A stretch of 64,000 bases of DNA from CADCTM01 sp049671305 (GCA_049671305.1 JBATUR010000044.1:1-64000); one strand, 5' to 3'. Shown: positions 17,985-27,069, counted from the stretch's first letter. A program made the numbers and translations. Notes: generated by a model from the letters alone, not told the origin.

Positions 17985-18011
17985 CAACCCTACAGAATAT
18001 CCGCAGGGTTG
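17985..18011. terminator. Possible terminator of the repeat-protein gene
   Basis: CAACCCT at 17985-17991 pairs with AGGGTTG at 18005-18011 around a 13-base loop. It lies 17 bases beyond the stop codon of the minus-strand gene at 18028-19683. The downstream T tract is weak. Confidence 0.45.
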
Positions 18012-18027
18012 TTGATAATCTTAAATT

Positions 18028-19683
18028 CTAGCCGCGTCTGGCAATTTGACTCCAAGCATTAGTAACAGATCGCAACGACTCAGGCAGTTCATTTTGAACA
18101 ATATCCGCATAGCGAGTTGTACTATCGCCAGTTAAGGTAACAGTAATAAAGTCAGCCGCCCCACTGGGAGCCGGGAAACTCACCAAATCAAACTGAGAAA
18201 ACCGATTTTGCTCTAATAGTCGCTGAAACTGCTGGACTTCCTGGCGAGAAATTTGATTAATTTGAGTTGGTCTTTGATTACGAAAACTGGTACTTTGCAT
18301 GACTCGTCCATCATTCATCAAGAAAGTTTCAGTAGTTATGCCGGCAAAACCACCACTGGCAATGGCACGAAACACCACACCTGCACCGAGAGGCTGTATT
18401 TCACTACGAGGAATGGGAACCGTACCATTATTGCCTTGAAGTCCTCGAGGCTCTAGCTTAACAATAGAACCAGATTCATTAGTACGATAGATGAAGGTTT
18501 GGCGTCCACCTTCGACTGTGACGCGCCAACCAGGCACAATGTTAGCCGTGCAGGGTTCATTTGGTCCACCTAGTCCCAAACAACCATCTGACCATTGTTG
18601 TCGTTCAGCTTGGACAATGCGTAACGTAGATATATTAAAGCGTGTACGATTGGCAAGATCTCGTAAAACCGCATTTTGTACAGAGTTCGGTAAATCGCTA
18701 ATATTGCTGGTTTCTTCTGCCCGAATGCGATCGCCAGTACTATCGGTACGATAAACCTTAACCTGTTGTCTACCGCTCACCGTTACACGCCAACCCGGTG
18801 TAGGAGTTCCCATACAGCGCTCATTTGGACGCTGCAAACCCAAACAGCTATTTTCCCAAGTGTTTTGTTCAGCTTTGCTAATTTGTAGTTGAAAAGCAGG
18901 TATCTTCAAATCAAGGGCGGCAGCTCGTAACACAGCCCTGGAAACGGTTTGAGGCAAGTTTGTTTCAGTGATATTACTTGCTGCTTCATTGAAGCGAATC
19001 TGAGTCGCATTTTCGTTGGTACGATAAACCAGACGTTGTTGTCTAGCTTCTACTGTTACTTCCCAAGCTCGTTGGGCAATTCTGGTGCAAGGTTCCTTGG
19101 GACGTGCTAAACCAAGACAACCATCAACAGTAAGTTGTTCTGTCTTAACAATGCGTAGCTCAGTAATATTTAATCCCGTCCGTTGTGCCGCTGTACGCAA
19201 CACTAGGTTACTAACAGCTTGAGGCAAGTTACTGCTATTGGAGGTTCCTTGAGCTTCTTGACGCACCAAACGCCCTGTGGTATCAGTGCGATATGTCCAA
19301 GTTTGGCGACCATCAGTCATGGCAACGCGCCAACCTTTTACTAAGGACTCAAGGCAAGATTCATTTGACCTGCCAAGTCCTAAACAGCTATTTGACCAGG
19401 TTTCTTGACTAAATTTGACGACTCTGAGCTGATTTTGGGAGACTCGATAGCTACGAACGATTTCGCGACTAACTGCAGTGACAACTCCTACAGGCAGGCT
19501 ATTATCGATAGATTGTTTAAGACCAGTAGCATTTTGAACTGATTCTAAAGATTTGGCGCTAGCACTATTGACAAAAGTCATACTAGTACTAGCAGAAATC
19601 AGACTGGTGAAAGTCAGGGTTGCTAAAACGGCTGATTTTTTTTGAGTGAAATGACGGATGTTCATACTATTTTTTTGACGCAA
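18028..19683 (-). CDS. Secreted protein with four cysteine-pair repeats
   Basis: A 551-residue protein with an N-terminal signal peptide (hydrophobic about 18-40, ending ASA). Residues 70-410 hold four tandem copies of a module of about 85 residues. Each has a helix-like part (AVLRAAALRT type), then W-x-x-x-CLGL-x-x-P-x-E-x-C, then GWRVTV...YRTD..G. The two cysteines of each copy are 8-9 residues apart, so four local disulfides are likely in an oxidising compartment. The C-terminal 130 residues (after PLGAGVVFRAIASGG) form a different domain resembling small secreted cyanobacterial proteins of unknown function. I know no activity for either part. Confidence 0.7.
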   Translation of the reverse strand: MRQKNSMNIRHFTQKKSAVLATLTFTSLISASTSMTFVNSASAKSLESVQNATGLKQSIDNSLPVGVVTAVSREIVRSYRVSQNQLRVVKFSQETWSNSCLGLGRSNESCLESLVKGWRVAMTDGRQTWTYRTDTTGRLVRQEAQGTSNSSNLPQAVSNLVLRTAAQRTGLNITELRIVKTEQLTVDGCLGLARPKEPCTRIAQRAWEVTVEARQQRLVYRTNENATQIRFNEAASNITETNLPQTVSRAVLRAAALDLKIPAFQLQISKAEQNTWENSCLGLQRPNERCMGTPTPGWRVTVSGRQQVKVYRTDSTGDRIRAEETSNISDLPNSVQNAVLRDLANRTRFNISTLRIVQAERQQWSDGCLGLGGPNEPCTANIVPGWRVTVEGGRQTFIYRTNESGSIVKLEPRGLQGNNGTVPIPRSEIQPLGAGVVFRAIASGGFAGITTETFLMNDGRVMQSTSFRNQRPTQINQISRQEVQQFQRLLEQNRFSQFDLVSFPAPSGAADFITVTLTGDSTTRYADIVQNELPESLRSVTNAWSQIARRG

Positions 19684-19878
19684 TAAAAAAATACGTCTTG
19701 TAAGCTATGTTGCAGATTTATAGACGTATATAAGAGATGAGGACGTAGATACGCTAGTCATAAGTTCCATCCAGAGAAAAGTAATCTTGCTTAACTTCTT
19801 ACTATGGAAATAGACGATCGCCATTCTTTAAGCAAAATAATTTTTACAATTAAACTAGATTAATTACGCAATTTCTGC

Positions 19879-20640
19879 ATGGACTGGCAAGAAGTATCGG
19901 GTAGCTGGGTTTTGATTCCAAAAAATCCTAGAGCAATTGTGCATTTCCTAGGTGGTGCGTTTGTGGCAACTGCACCTCATATCACTTATCGATGGTTGCT
20001 AGAACAATTGGCAGCTAAAGGATATGCGGTAATTGCCACGCCGTTTTTAAATACTCTAGATCATAAAGCGATCGCACGTGAGGTTCTCAACCGCTTTGAG
20101 ACTACTTTATATCGCCTACAAACCACTTCTTTAAGTAAAGGGTATTTACCAATTTACGGAGTTGGGCATAGTATGGGCTGTAAAGTTCATTTATTAATCA
20201 GCAGTCTTTTTACTGTCGAACGTGCTGGTAATATCCTAATTTCTTTTAATAACTACCCAGCTAGACGGGCGATTCCTTTTATTGAACAACTAAACATCAA
20301 TCCCACTTTCGATATTGAGTTTACACCTTCACCCCAAGAAACTAATGATTTGATTGCTAAAAATTATCAAGTGCGCCGCAATTTATTAATTAAATTTGTC
20401 AATGATGATATCGATCAAACAATTAGCTTAACTCAAGTTTTACAACAACGTTTTCCGAATATGGTTGCTCTGCAAACCTTACCAGGTAATCATCTCACAC
20501 CTTTAGGGCAGGATGTTAACTGGAAAGCTGGTCAATCTTTTACACCATTTGATGCCATTGGTCAATGGATGAAACAAGGAGTTTATCGCGATTTAAATCA
20601 GCTCAAACTAGAAATCTTTCGCTGGTTAGAGCCCTTTTAA
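19879..20640 (+). CDS. DUF1350 alpha/beta-hydrolase-like protein
   Basis: A 253-residue DUF1350 member, a family of cyanobacteria and plastids. The start MDWQEVSGSWVLIPKNPRAI and the FLGGAFVATAPHITYRWLLE segment are characteristic. The fold is alpha/beta hydrolase: the nucleophile elbow is GVGHSMGCK (Ser about 97), and a late conserved His lies in PGNHLTPLGQD (about 209). The substrate is unknown. It is monocistronic, with a terminator hairpin right after it and the Dps gene convergent. Confidence 0.85.
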   Translation: MDWQEVSGSWVLIPKNPRAIVHFLGGAFVATAPHITYRWLLEQLAAKGYAVIATPFLNTLDHKAIAREVLNRFETTLYRLQTTSLSKGYLPIYGVGHSMGCKVHLLISSLFTVERAGNILISFNNYPARRAIPFIEQLNINPTFDIEFTPSPQETNDLIAKNYQVRRNLLIKFVNDDIDQTISLTQVLQQRFPNMVALQTLPGNHLTPLGQDVNWKAGQSFTPFDAIGQWMKQGVYRDLNQLKLEIFRWLEPF

Positions 20641-20667
20641 CTAGCTTGTTTGTTGAAACTAAAAATA

Positions 20668-20687
20668 GGGTGGATATAGCTCCACCC
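20668..20687. terminator. Terminator hairpin after DUF1350 gene
   Basis: GGGTGGA (20668-20674) pairs with TCCACCC (20681-20687) over a 6-base loop, between the convergent DUF1350 and Dps genes. The flanks are A-rich on one side and AT-rich on the other. Confidence 0.6.
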
Positions 20688-20724
20688 CACTTAATTAAAT
20701 AGTTAATATTTCAGCTTTAACTAA

Positions 20725-21267
20725 TTACTTCATATTTACAGGAACTTTCATTCCTTCTGCTGATAGTTTACCATCTGGTTGGATAGATTCGCCTTCAATA
20801 AATGAACGTAACATCCAAGCCATTTCTTCATGTCCTTCCATCAATCCTGTTAGGAAATCAGCAGTTCCTTCATCGCCATATTTCTCGGAACACTGCTCAA
20901 CATGGTCACGCAAATTACGGATAACTTGCTCATGATCTGCAACCAAGTGTTCTACCATGCCAAAGGCATTAGGAAGAGTGCCAGCATCTTCTTTAATTGT
21001 GGCGTGCTTCAAAAAACCTTCTGCCGTACCAATAGGATAACCACCCAAGGCACGGACTCTTTCTGCCATAGCATCAATATTTTCTGTTAACGCCGTGTAG
21101 TGTTCTTCCCATAGTGTGTGCAAAGAACGAAACTGTGGTCCGACAACATCCCAATGGTATTTTTTAGTCTTAATTAGTAGTAGATAAGCATCAGACAAAT
21201 CACCATTTAATAGATCAACAACACCTTGACGTTGTTCTTCTGATAATCCAATGTTTAACTTACGCAT
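20725..21267 (-). CDS. Dps-family ferritin (first copy)
   Basis: A 180-residue Dps protein that stores iron and uses H2O2 to oxidise it, protecting DNA and photosystems. The intersubunit ferroxidase residues are all in register: H38, H50, D65 and E69 (spacings 12, 27 and 31, as in E. coli Dps). The N-terminus is short and the C-terminus carries a 20-residue tail (GESIQPDGKLSAEGM) that the second copy lacks. It is the most downstream gene of a minus-strand stress block: Srx, Dps, HTH-GrpE, Dps. Cyanobacteria often have several Dps types with different metal preference. Confidence 0.92.
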   Translation of the reverse strand: MRKLNIGLSEEQRQGVVDLLNGDLSDAYLLLIKTKKYHWDVVGPQFRSLHTLWEEHYTALTENIDAMAERVRALGGYPIGTAEGFLKHATIKEDAGTLPNAFGMVEHLVADHEQVIRNLRDHVEQCSEKYGDEGTADFLTGLMEGHEEMAWMLRSFIEGESIQPDGKLSAEGMKVPVNMK

Positions 21268-21417
21268 TAATTTTTAATCTCCAGTATTTCTCTCTATCCT
21301 TAATTGAAATAAATCTACACAAAATTCACCTCAGTCCAATGGAAGATCCGCTACTCTGTCGGTAGTACTAAACTTTAAGTGTAGAGGATTAGATAAGATC
21401 AGTCTTTGTTGGCATTG

Positions 21418-22074
21418 CTAATTGCTAATTGGGCTAACCTTGGCGCGATATAAAAGTTTTCCTGCAGTTTTATAACCGACATAACGTACTTTTACCACTT
21501 CTCCTGGCGCTGCCGTACCATCCATCAACTGATGCCACTGAGGATCATAAGGGATTTCTGAGCCAACAGATGCGATCGCTTCTACTCCCCATTCTTGCAT
21601 CAATTGCTCCACAGGTCGCACTAATGGTAACAATCTTACTGCAGGTAATTGTTGATTTTGTCCAGCCGCATAAGCTGCTGTGGGCCATTGTAATAGCCAA
21701 GATTCTAATATTTGTAAACTAGATTGTTGAAACTCTTTTTTTAAAGTTTCTCTTTGTGATTCCAGTTGTTTTTGTAGTTTTTGATATTCTTGTTTTAATA
21801 CTGACAAAGATTCTACATTTTGTCGAAGAGATTGAGCTGTATTTGTCCCTAATGAAAAAGTTGTTAATAATTCATTTACAGATACTTGCAAGGCTTGAGC
21901 AAGTTTTAACAAAATTTCTACCCGCAACTGCTCAATTTCTCCCTTTCGTAAACGCCTCAATTGCTTCTCAGAAACTCCAGCTTTCTTGCTAAGGGCTTGA
22001 AAACTAGTAACATCTACTCGCTGCATCATTTGCTGCAACGAATTAGTTAAATCTGGATTAAACACTTGAGTCAT
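21418..22074 (-). CDS. HTH - coiled coil - GrpE-like fusion protein
   Basis: A 218-residue protein in three parts. Residues 18-70 form an XRE-like helix-turn-helix (FQALSKKAGVSEKQLRRLRKG...LLKLAQALQVSVNELL). Residues 80-125 are a Gln/Glu/Lys-rich coiled coil. Residues 145-215 resemble the GrpE beta-domain end, with VEAIASVGSEIPYDPQWHQLM and VVKVRYVGYKTAGKLLYRAKVSP, the counterparts of E-x-I-x-x-x-G-x-x-F-D-P-x-x-H and GY-x-x-x-x-x-L-R-x-A-x-V. GrpE is the nucleotide-exchange factor of DnaK. The protein may be a DNA-binding GrpE relative or a regulator that senses chaperone state. The parts are seen; function is inference. Confidence 0.7.
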   Translation of the reverse strand: MTQVFNPDLTNSLQQMMQRVDVTSFQALSKKAGVSEKQLRRLRKGEIEQLRVEILLKLAQALQVSVNELLTTFSLGTNTAQSLRQNVESLSVLKQEYQKLQKQLESQRETLKKEFQQSSLQILESWLLQWPTAAYAAGQNQQLPAVRLLPLVRPVEQLMQEWGVEAIASVGSEIPYDPQWHQLMDGTAAPGEVVKVRYVGYKTAGKLLYRAKVSPISN

Positions 22075-22094
22075 GACGAGTTACTAATATTGTT

Positions 22095-22116
22095 CCCCCC
22101 TCATCAGTAAGGGGGG
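22095..22116. terminator. G:C hairpin between second Dps and HTH-GrpE genes
   Basis: CCCCCC (22095-22100) and GGGGGG (22111-22116) flank a 10-base loop. It lies about 80 bases after the Dps stop and 20 bases before the HTH-GrpE ATG on the minus strand. It lacks a T tract, so it could be an attenuator or an RNA structure in the HTH-GrpE leader as easily as a terminator. Confidence 0.4.
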
Positions 22117-22195
22117 TTATGAATGTAGATTATTTCCTAAGTTAAACAAGTCAAATTGCTCTACAAATCCCATATTTCAGGATTTATAAATACTC

Positions 22196-22678
22196 TTATT
22201 CTTCTAACAAACTTCTCAACATCCAAGCTGTTTTTTCATGGACTTGCAGGCGTTGAGTCAACAAATCTGCAGTCGGTTCATCATTAACTTTATCAGCTAC
22301 AGGAAAGACTGAACGCGCTGTCCTAGCAACTGCTTCTTGTCCTTCAACTAGCAAACGAATCATGTCTTGAGCTTTAGGAACTCCTGATGTTTCTTCAATT
22401 GAACTTAGTTTGGCATAATCGCTATAAGTTCCAGGTGCAGGAAAGCCTAAAGCCCGAATTCTTTCAGCAATTAAATCAACAGCTAAAGCTAGTTCAGTAT
22501 ACTGAGTTTCAAACATTAAATGCAAGGTTTGAAACATTGGTCCCGTAACATTCCAATGAAAGTTGTGGGTTTTTAAATACAGTGAATAAGTATCAGCCAA
22601 AAGGCGAGAAAGTCCTTCAGCAATTTCTTGGCGACTTGCTTCAGGAATGCCTAGATTAATTGGTATTTTAGCTTGCAT
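22196..22678 (-). CDS. Dps-family ferritin (second copy)
   Basis: A 160-residue Dps protein. Ferroxidase ligands H41, H53, D68 and E72 have the canonical 12/27/31 spacing, and LKTHNFHWNVTGPMFQTLH is typical. Compared with the copy at 20725-21267 it is shorter at the C-terminus and clearly divergent, so this is an old paralogue pair, not a recent duplication. It lies between sulfiredoxin and the HTH-GrpE gene on one strand, with about 100-base gaps, so separate promoters are likely. Confidence 0.92.
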   Translation of the reverse strand: MQAKIPINLGIPEASRQEIAEGLSRLLADTYSLYLKTHNFHWNVTGPMFQTLHLMFETQYTELALAVDLIAERIRALGFPAPGTYSDYAKLSSIEETSGVPKAQDMIRLLVEGQEAVARTARSVFPVADKVNDEPTADLLTQRLQVHEKTAWMLRSLLEE

Positions 22679-22770
22679 GATCTTGATCTCCTAATACGAA
22701 AAACAACTTATTTTTAACGGTGAATGGTTGACCGTCAGCAAAATATGGTAATCTAATTGAGCATATCAGT

Positions 22771-23034
22771 TTAAGCTAGATGCCGTTGCAAAACAGAACG
22801 CGGTGCACGACGCACTTTAGCTAAAATTGTCTGCTTACCTAAGCGCTGATGTGCCTCATAGCGATGGCATCCTGAGAATCCGTAGTATTTTCCCTCCACT
22901 TCCAAAACGTCGATGGGCTCGTGCAATCCTTCTGCTTGAATTGACTCCATCAGTGCCGCTACCTTATTTTGGTCATTAACTCGCGGCAAGGGACGGTGTA
23001 TCTGATTCAGGGGGATTTCTCTGACCTCTACCAT
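22771..23034 (-). CDS. srx: Sulfiredoxin
   Basis: An 87-residue sulfiredoxin with the ParB/Srx fold. The catalytic Cys is C56 in FSGCHRYEAH, the invariant F-[SG]-G-C-H-R motif, and the N-terminal PLNQIHRPLPR segment is standard. Srx uses ATP to reduce cysteine-sulfinate in 2-Cys peroxiredoxins after peroxide stress. It sits at the head of the Dps block. A promoter element with a perfect dyad lies 39 bases ahead of the start and recurs exactly at a second locus (51461-51481). Confidence 0.9.
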   Translation of the reverse strand: MVEVREIPLNQIHRPLPRVNDQNKVAALMESIQAEGLHEPIDVLEVEGKYYGFSGCHRYEAHQRLGKQTILAKVRRAPRSVLQRHLA

Positions 23035-23068
23035 GTCGTCCGTAGTTACCTTTGCAAATCCTTACCTC

Positions 23069-23089
23069 TAAATCATACTCGTTATGACT
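23069..23089 (-). promoter_or_regulatory. Dyad operator/-10 element upstream of sulfiredoxin
   Basis: The 15-base core TCATACTCGTTATGA (23073-23087) has perfect TCATA/TATGA arms and a 5-base spacer, and overlaps a minus-strand -10 box TATGAT with a TTGCCA -35 box 18 bases upstream. The same 21 bases occur unchanged at 51461-51481. An operator overlapping -10 usually means repression. Confidence 0.6.
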
Positions 23090-23188
23090 TCGGATTGGCA
23101 ACTTATTTTGTCCGTTATTGATTGCAGCAGCGAAAACCGCAGCCAGTAAGAGCGCTAAACTAGACAATGCTGCTATAAATTTGACCTT

Positions 23189-25246
23189 ATGCCATCTTTT
23201 AACTATCCACCAACTCGTAAAGCCGATCAAGTTGATGATTACCACGGTAAAAAGGTAGCAGATCATTATCGCTGGTTGGAAGATCCCGACTCTCAGGAAA
23301 CCCAAGCTTGGGTAGAAGCACAAAACCAAATTACTTTTGATTATTTGGCTAAAATTGAGGTAAGAGAAAGCATTAAACAGCGGTTGACTAAGTTGTGGAA
23401 CTACGAAAAATATGGTAGTCCTTTTAAAGAAGGAAGTCGTTATTTTTACTTTAAAAATGATGGACTACAGAACCAAAGTGTGCTGTATACCTTAACATCT
23501 TTAGACGCTGAACCGACAGTATTACTAAACCCAAATACCTTATCAGAAGATGGTACAATCGCTTTATCCGGTTTGTCGATTAGTAATGATGGCAAACTTA
23601 TGGCATATAGTTTATCAACATCTGGTTCTGATTGGAATGAATGGAAAGTTAGAGATGTTGAGACAGCAAAAGATTTACCAGATCAGATTAGTTGGGTGAA
23701 GTTTTCTGGTGCATCTTGGACACATGATAATCAAGGTTTCTTCTACAGTCGTTATGATGAGCCGAAGGAAGCAACAAAATTAGAAGATGCCAACTATTAT
23801 CAAAAACTTTACTATCATAAATTAGGCACATCACAAGCAGAAGACAAATTAATTTACGAACGTCCTGATCAAAAAGAATGGATGTTTGGTGCTGGCGTTA
23901 CTGAAGATGGACGTTATTTAATTATTTCTGTTTCTAGAGGTACTGATCCAAAAAATCTTGTTTTTTATCAAAATTTACAAACACAATCACCAATTGTAGA
24001 ATTAATTAGTGAATTTGAAGCTAGTTATAATTTCATTGATAACGATGGTGAAACTTTTTGGTTTACAACAGATTTAGATGCACCTCGTGGTCGAGTTATT
24101 GCCATAAATACCAAAAATCCGGTTCGAGAAAAATGGCAAGAAGTTATACCTCAAGCGCCTGAAACGCTAGAAAGCGTAGGCATACTGAATAATCAAATAG
24201 TAGCAGATTACCTCAAAGATGCCCGTTCATCGATTAAGATTTTTGCTTTAGATGGTGCATTAATCAGGGAAGTAGAACTACCGGGAATTGGTTCGGCTGG
24301 CGGTTTTGGTGGCAAGCGTTATGATACAGAAACCTTCTATACATTTACCAGTTTCACAACACCAAAAACCATCTACCGCTATGACATGGTGAGTGGTGAA
24401 AGTACGCTTTTCCGCAAGCCAGATGTTGAGTTTAATCCGGATCAGTATGAGACAAAACAAGTATTTTATAGCAGCAAAGATGGTACACAAGTGCCAATGT
24501 TTATTACCCATAAAAAAGGATTGAAGTTGGATGGCAATAACCCAACTTATCTTTATGGTTATGGTGGATTTAACGTTTCACTAACTCCTAACTTTTCGAT
24601 TAGTCGCTTAGTGTGGATGGAAATGGGAGGAGTATATGCGATCGCAAATTTACGCGGTGGTGGCGAATATGGCGAAGAATGGCATCAAGCAGGCACAAAA
24701 CTAAATAAACAGAATGTGTTTGATGATTTCATCGCGGCGGCAGAGTGGTTAATTAGCAATAATTACACCAAACCAGAGAAATTAGCGATCGCAGGTGGTA
24801 GTAATGGCGGTTTACTAGTCGGTGCTTGCATGACACAACGTCCAGACTTATTCGGTGCGGCACTTCCTGCCGTTGGTGTTATGGATATGTTGCGCTTCCA
24901 CAAGTTTACCATCGGCTGGGCGTGGTGTTCTGATTACGGTTCACCAGAAAATCCCGAAGAATTTGCAGCTTTATACGCCTACTCGCCTTTGCACAACCTC
25001 AAACCTGGAACCGCTTATCCGGCGACAATGATTACCACAGCAGATCACGATGATCGGGTTGTACCTGCTCATAGTTTCAAATTTGCCGCCGCCTTGCAAG
25101 CAGCGCACCAAGGAGAAAAACCAGTTTTAATCAGAATTGAGACTAAAGCAGGACATGGTGCAGGCAAGCCAACTAGTAAAATAATTGAAGAACTGGCTGA
25201 TGAATGGGCTTTTTTAGTAAGTGCCTTGGATGTTGCAGCAAGTTAA
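23189..25246 (+). CDS. Prolyl oligopeptidase (serine peptidase S9A)
   Basis: A 685-residue cytoplasmic-type prolyl endopeptidase. An N-terminal seven-bladed propeller (about 75-405) precedes an alpha/beta hydrolase catalytic domain. The triad is Ser in GGSNGGLL (about 533), Asp in TADHDDRVVP (about 617) and His in KAGHGAG (about 655). N-terminal YPPTRKADQVDDYHG...YRWLEDPDS is typical. It has no signal peptide. It cleaves short peptides after proline. The gene starts 154 bases from the divergent sulfiredoxin start. Confidence 0.93.
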   Translation: MPSFNYPPTRKADQVDDYHGKKVADHYRWLEDPDSQETQAWVEAQNQITFDYLAKIEVRESIKQRLTKLWNYEKYGSPFKEGSRYFYFKNDGLQNQSVLYTLTSLDAEPTVLLNPNTLSEDGTIALSGLSISNDGKLMAYSLSTSGSDWNEWKVRDVETAKDLPDQISWVKFSGASWTHDNQGFFYSRYDEPKEATKLEDANYYQKLYYHKLGTSQAEDKLIYERPDQKEWMFGAGVTEDGRYLIISVSRGTDPKNLVFYQNLQTQSPIVELISEFEASYNFIDNDGETFWFTTDLDAPRGRVIAINTKNPVREKWQEVIPQAPETLESVGILNNQIVADYLKDARSSIKIFALDGALIREVELPGIGSAGGFGGKRYDTETFYTFTSFTTPKTIYRYDMVSGESTLFRKPDVEFNPDQYETKQVFYSSKDGTQVPMFITHKKGLKLDGNNPTYLYGYGGFNVSLTPNFSISRLVWMEMGGVYAIANLRGGGEYGEEWHQAGTKLNKQNVFDDFIAAAEWLISNNYTKPEKLAIAGGSNGGLLVGACMTQRPDLFGAALPAVGVMDMLRFHKFTIGWAWCSDYGSPENPEEFAALYAYSPLHNLKPGTAYPATMITTADHDDRVVPAHSFKFAAALQAAHQGEKPVLIRIETKAGHGAGKPTSKIIEELADEWAFLVSALDVAAS

Positions 25247-25346
25247 TTTCAACCGATAATCGGCATGAAGCAGGAATTTGAGAAATATTGCTGCCCAAAA
25301 GTCAGTATTATTCTTAGTTGAAAGAGTTAATTACGATACAAAAGTT

Positions 25347-25808
25347 ATGAAAGTTTATCGGTCTATTCTGGCATTGCTTTTAGCAGTGGTGACGACATTT
25401 TTAGTAAGCTGTGGCGGTCCCAAAGCCGCACTTCCCACCTATACTCCTGATCGACTGGCAAAAATTGAGCAAGTAGCCACCTCAGTAACGGCGCTGCGTG
25501 ATAGAATGCCGTTTTTAGAAGAAAAGATCCAAAATCGCAACTGGACAGATATTGGTACATATATCCACGGGCCATTAGGTGAACTACGACGCAACGTTAG
25601 CTACCTAACACGGGAACTACTACCCGCCGACCAAAAAGCGGCAAATGCAGTAGCCAAAGAATTGTTCAGTAGCTTTGAAAAAATAGACGTTGCTGCAACC
25701 AAAGCACAGTCTGACGTGGCAAGAGAAAGTTACCAAGAAGCCTTAAAAAACTTTGAGGATTTCTTTCGGATCATTCCCCAAGCCAAGAGTATAGGTGCCC
25801 AAGACTAA
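25347..25808 (+). CDS. psbQ: CyanoQ (PsbQ-like) photosystem II lipoprotein
   Basis: A 153-residue protein with a lipoprotein signal peptide ending LVSC-GG, so the mature chain is lipid-anchored at the lumenal face of thylakoids. The rest is helical, with RDRMPFLEEKIQNRNWTDIGTYIHGPLGELR typical of the PsbQ four-helix bundle. CyanoQ stabilises the oxygen-evolving side of photosystem II. I start at ATG 25347 because the signal peptide begins there; an upstream in-frame codon at 25278 would add 23 unlikely residues. The stop codon is directly followed by the ATG of the FAD oxidase gene. Confidence 0.88.
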   Translation: MKVYRSILALLLAVVTTFLVSCGGPKAALPTYTPDRLAKIEQVATSVTALRDRMPFLEEKIQNRNWTDIGTYIHGPLGELRRNVSYLTRELLPADQKAANAVAKELFSSFEKIDVAATKAQSDVARESYQEALKNFEDFFRIIPQAKSIGAQD

Positions 25809-26885
25809 ATGAGCCAAGTTGTCGTGATTGGGTGCGGTATTATTGGGGCTGCGATCGCTTATGAGCTAAGTTTAGTTGCTGGACTTCAAATCACCGTCCT
25901 CGACAGACAACAACCTGCCCAAGGCGCTACAGGTGCTGCCTTGGGCGTTTTAATGGGTGCAATTAGCAAGAAAACTAAGGGTAGGGCGTGGCAACTGCGA
26001 CAAATCAGTATGCAGCGCTATGAAAGCTTAATTCCCGAATTAGAAACACTAACTCAGCTTTCCATACCATTCAACCGTCAGGGTATCTTAATGCTGTGTT
26101 TTGCCGAGTCAGACTTGGCAGCTTGGCAACCTCACCTTGAAACTCGCGCCTCTCAAGGTTGGCATTTAGAAATTTGGCAAAAGTCACAACTTCAGTTACA
26201 TTGTCCTCAGTTGCAAAATGAGCAAATAATGGGGGCGGTTTATTCTCCTCAAGATAGACAAGTTGACCCTACTGCATTAACTCAAGCTTTAATTGTTGCG
26301 GCACAAAAAAACGGCGTTACTTTCAAATTTGGCGTCGCAGTTGAAGAGATAACCTCAACTTCCCCAGTATTAAAATCAATTCAAACAACTGAGGGAAAAT
26401 TAGATTTCGATTGGTTAGTTATAGCATCTGGCTTAGGCTCAACACCACTACTGCAAGAGCTAGAACAACTTCCCATTAAACCAGTATTAGGACAAGCTTT
26501 GCTGTTACAATTACCACAAATTCTCGGTAACTTGGACTTTCAACCCGTGATTACTGGCGATGATGTGCATATTGTGCCCGTCGGTAGTGGACAATATTGG
26601 GTAGGAGCAACGGTTGAGTTTCCGGATCATTTAGGCAAAGTAATAGCAGAAGCTGAATTACTAGAAAAAGTCAGACAACAAGCAATAGCCTTTTGCCCTA
26701 CTTTAGCCCAAGCAACAATTCTTCGTACTTGGCATGGCTTACGTCCTCGCCCTGATGGACGCCCAGCCCCGATAATTGAGAAACTACCTGGTCATAATAA
26801 TATAATGCTGGCTACGGGACATTATCGCAACGGCGTCCTCCTCGCTCCAGCTACTGCCCAAGCAATTTGTGCCATGATTATTTAA
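25809..26885 (+). CDS. FAD-dependent amine/glycine oxidase (DAO family)
   Basis: A 358-residue DadA/ThiO-like oxidoreductase. The Rossmann dinucleotide site is VVIGCGIIGAAIAYEL (4-19), a GATGAALGVLMG stretch follows the first beta-alpha-beta, and the C-terminal TWHGLRPRPDGRP and ATGHYRNGVLLAPAT match the flavin-binding end of the DAO fold. In cyanobacteria such genes are often annotated as ThiO glycine oxidase of thiamine synthesis; with no thi genes nearby I leave the substrate open. It abuts psbQ with no gap, so co-transcription is likely although the two functions look unrelated. Confidence 0.8.
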   Translation: MSQVVVIGCGIIGAAIAYELSLVAGLQITVLDRQQPAQGATGAALGVLMGAISKKTKGRAWQLRQISMQRYESLIPELETLTQLSIPFNRQGILMLCFAESDLAAWQPHLETRASQGWHLEIWQKSQLQLHCPQLQNEQIMGAVYSPQDRQVDPTALTQALIVAAQKNGVTFKFGVAVEEITSTSPVLKSIQTTEGKLDFDWLVIASGLGSTPLLQELEQLPIKPVLGQALLLQLPQILGNLDFQPVITGDDVHIVPVGSGQYWVGATVEFPDHLGKVIAEAELLEKVRQQAIAFCPTLAQATILRTWHGLRPRPDGRPAPIIEKLPGHNNIMLATGHYRNGVLLAPATAQAICAMII

Positions 26886-27007
26886 TCTTGCTGCCTCAGC
26901 CATTTTGCTGAAACTTTTACGCCATTTCTCTCAAGTCAATTGACAACAAATTAAGCTAATTTTATAACTAGTTGCGCTTAAAACTATCATTTATTAAATG
27001 ATAGTAC

Positions 27008-27069
27008 GCTTGAGTTAAATCAAAATCCAATTCCTGATGCTATTGGTTGGGTTTTGATTAACTTAAGCT
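27008..27069. repeat. Long imperfect inverted repeat
   Basis: A segment starting GCTTGAGTTAAATCAAAAT pairs with one ending TTTTGATTAACTTAAGC, giving about 20 pairs with few mismatches around an internal loop. A smaller perfect hairpin, ACTATCATTT/AAATGATAGT, ends at about 27005 just before it. They lie roughly 120 bases after the FAD oxidase stop. They could be a terminator pair or a miniature interspersed element; the lack of a clear T tract makes a repeat element plausible. Confidence 0.4.

Noticed and set aside
25278..25346. Upstream start for CyanoQ
   Set aside because: It would bury the lipoprotein signal peptide 23 residues inside the protein.
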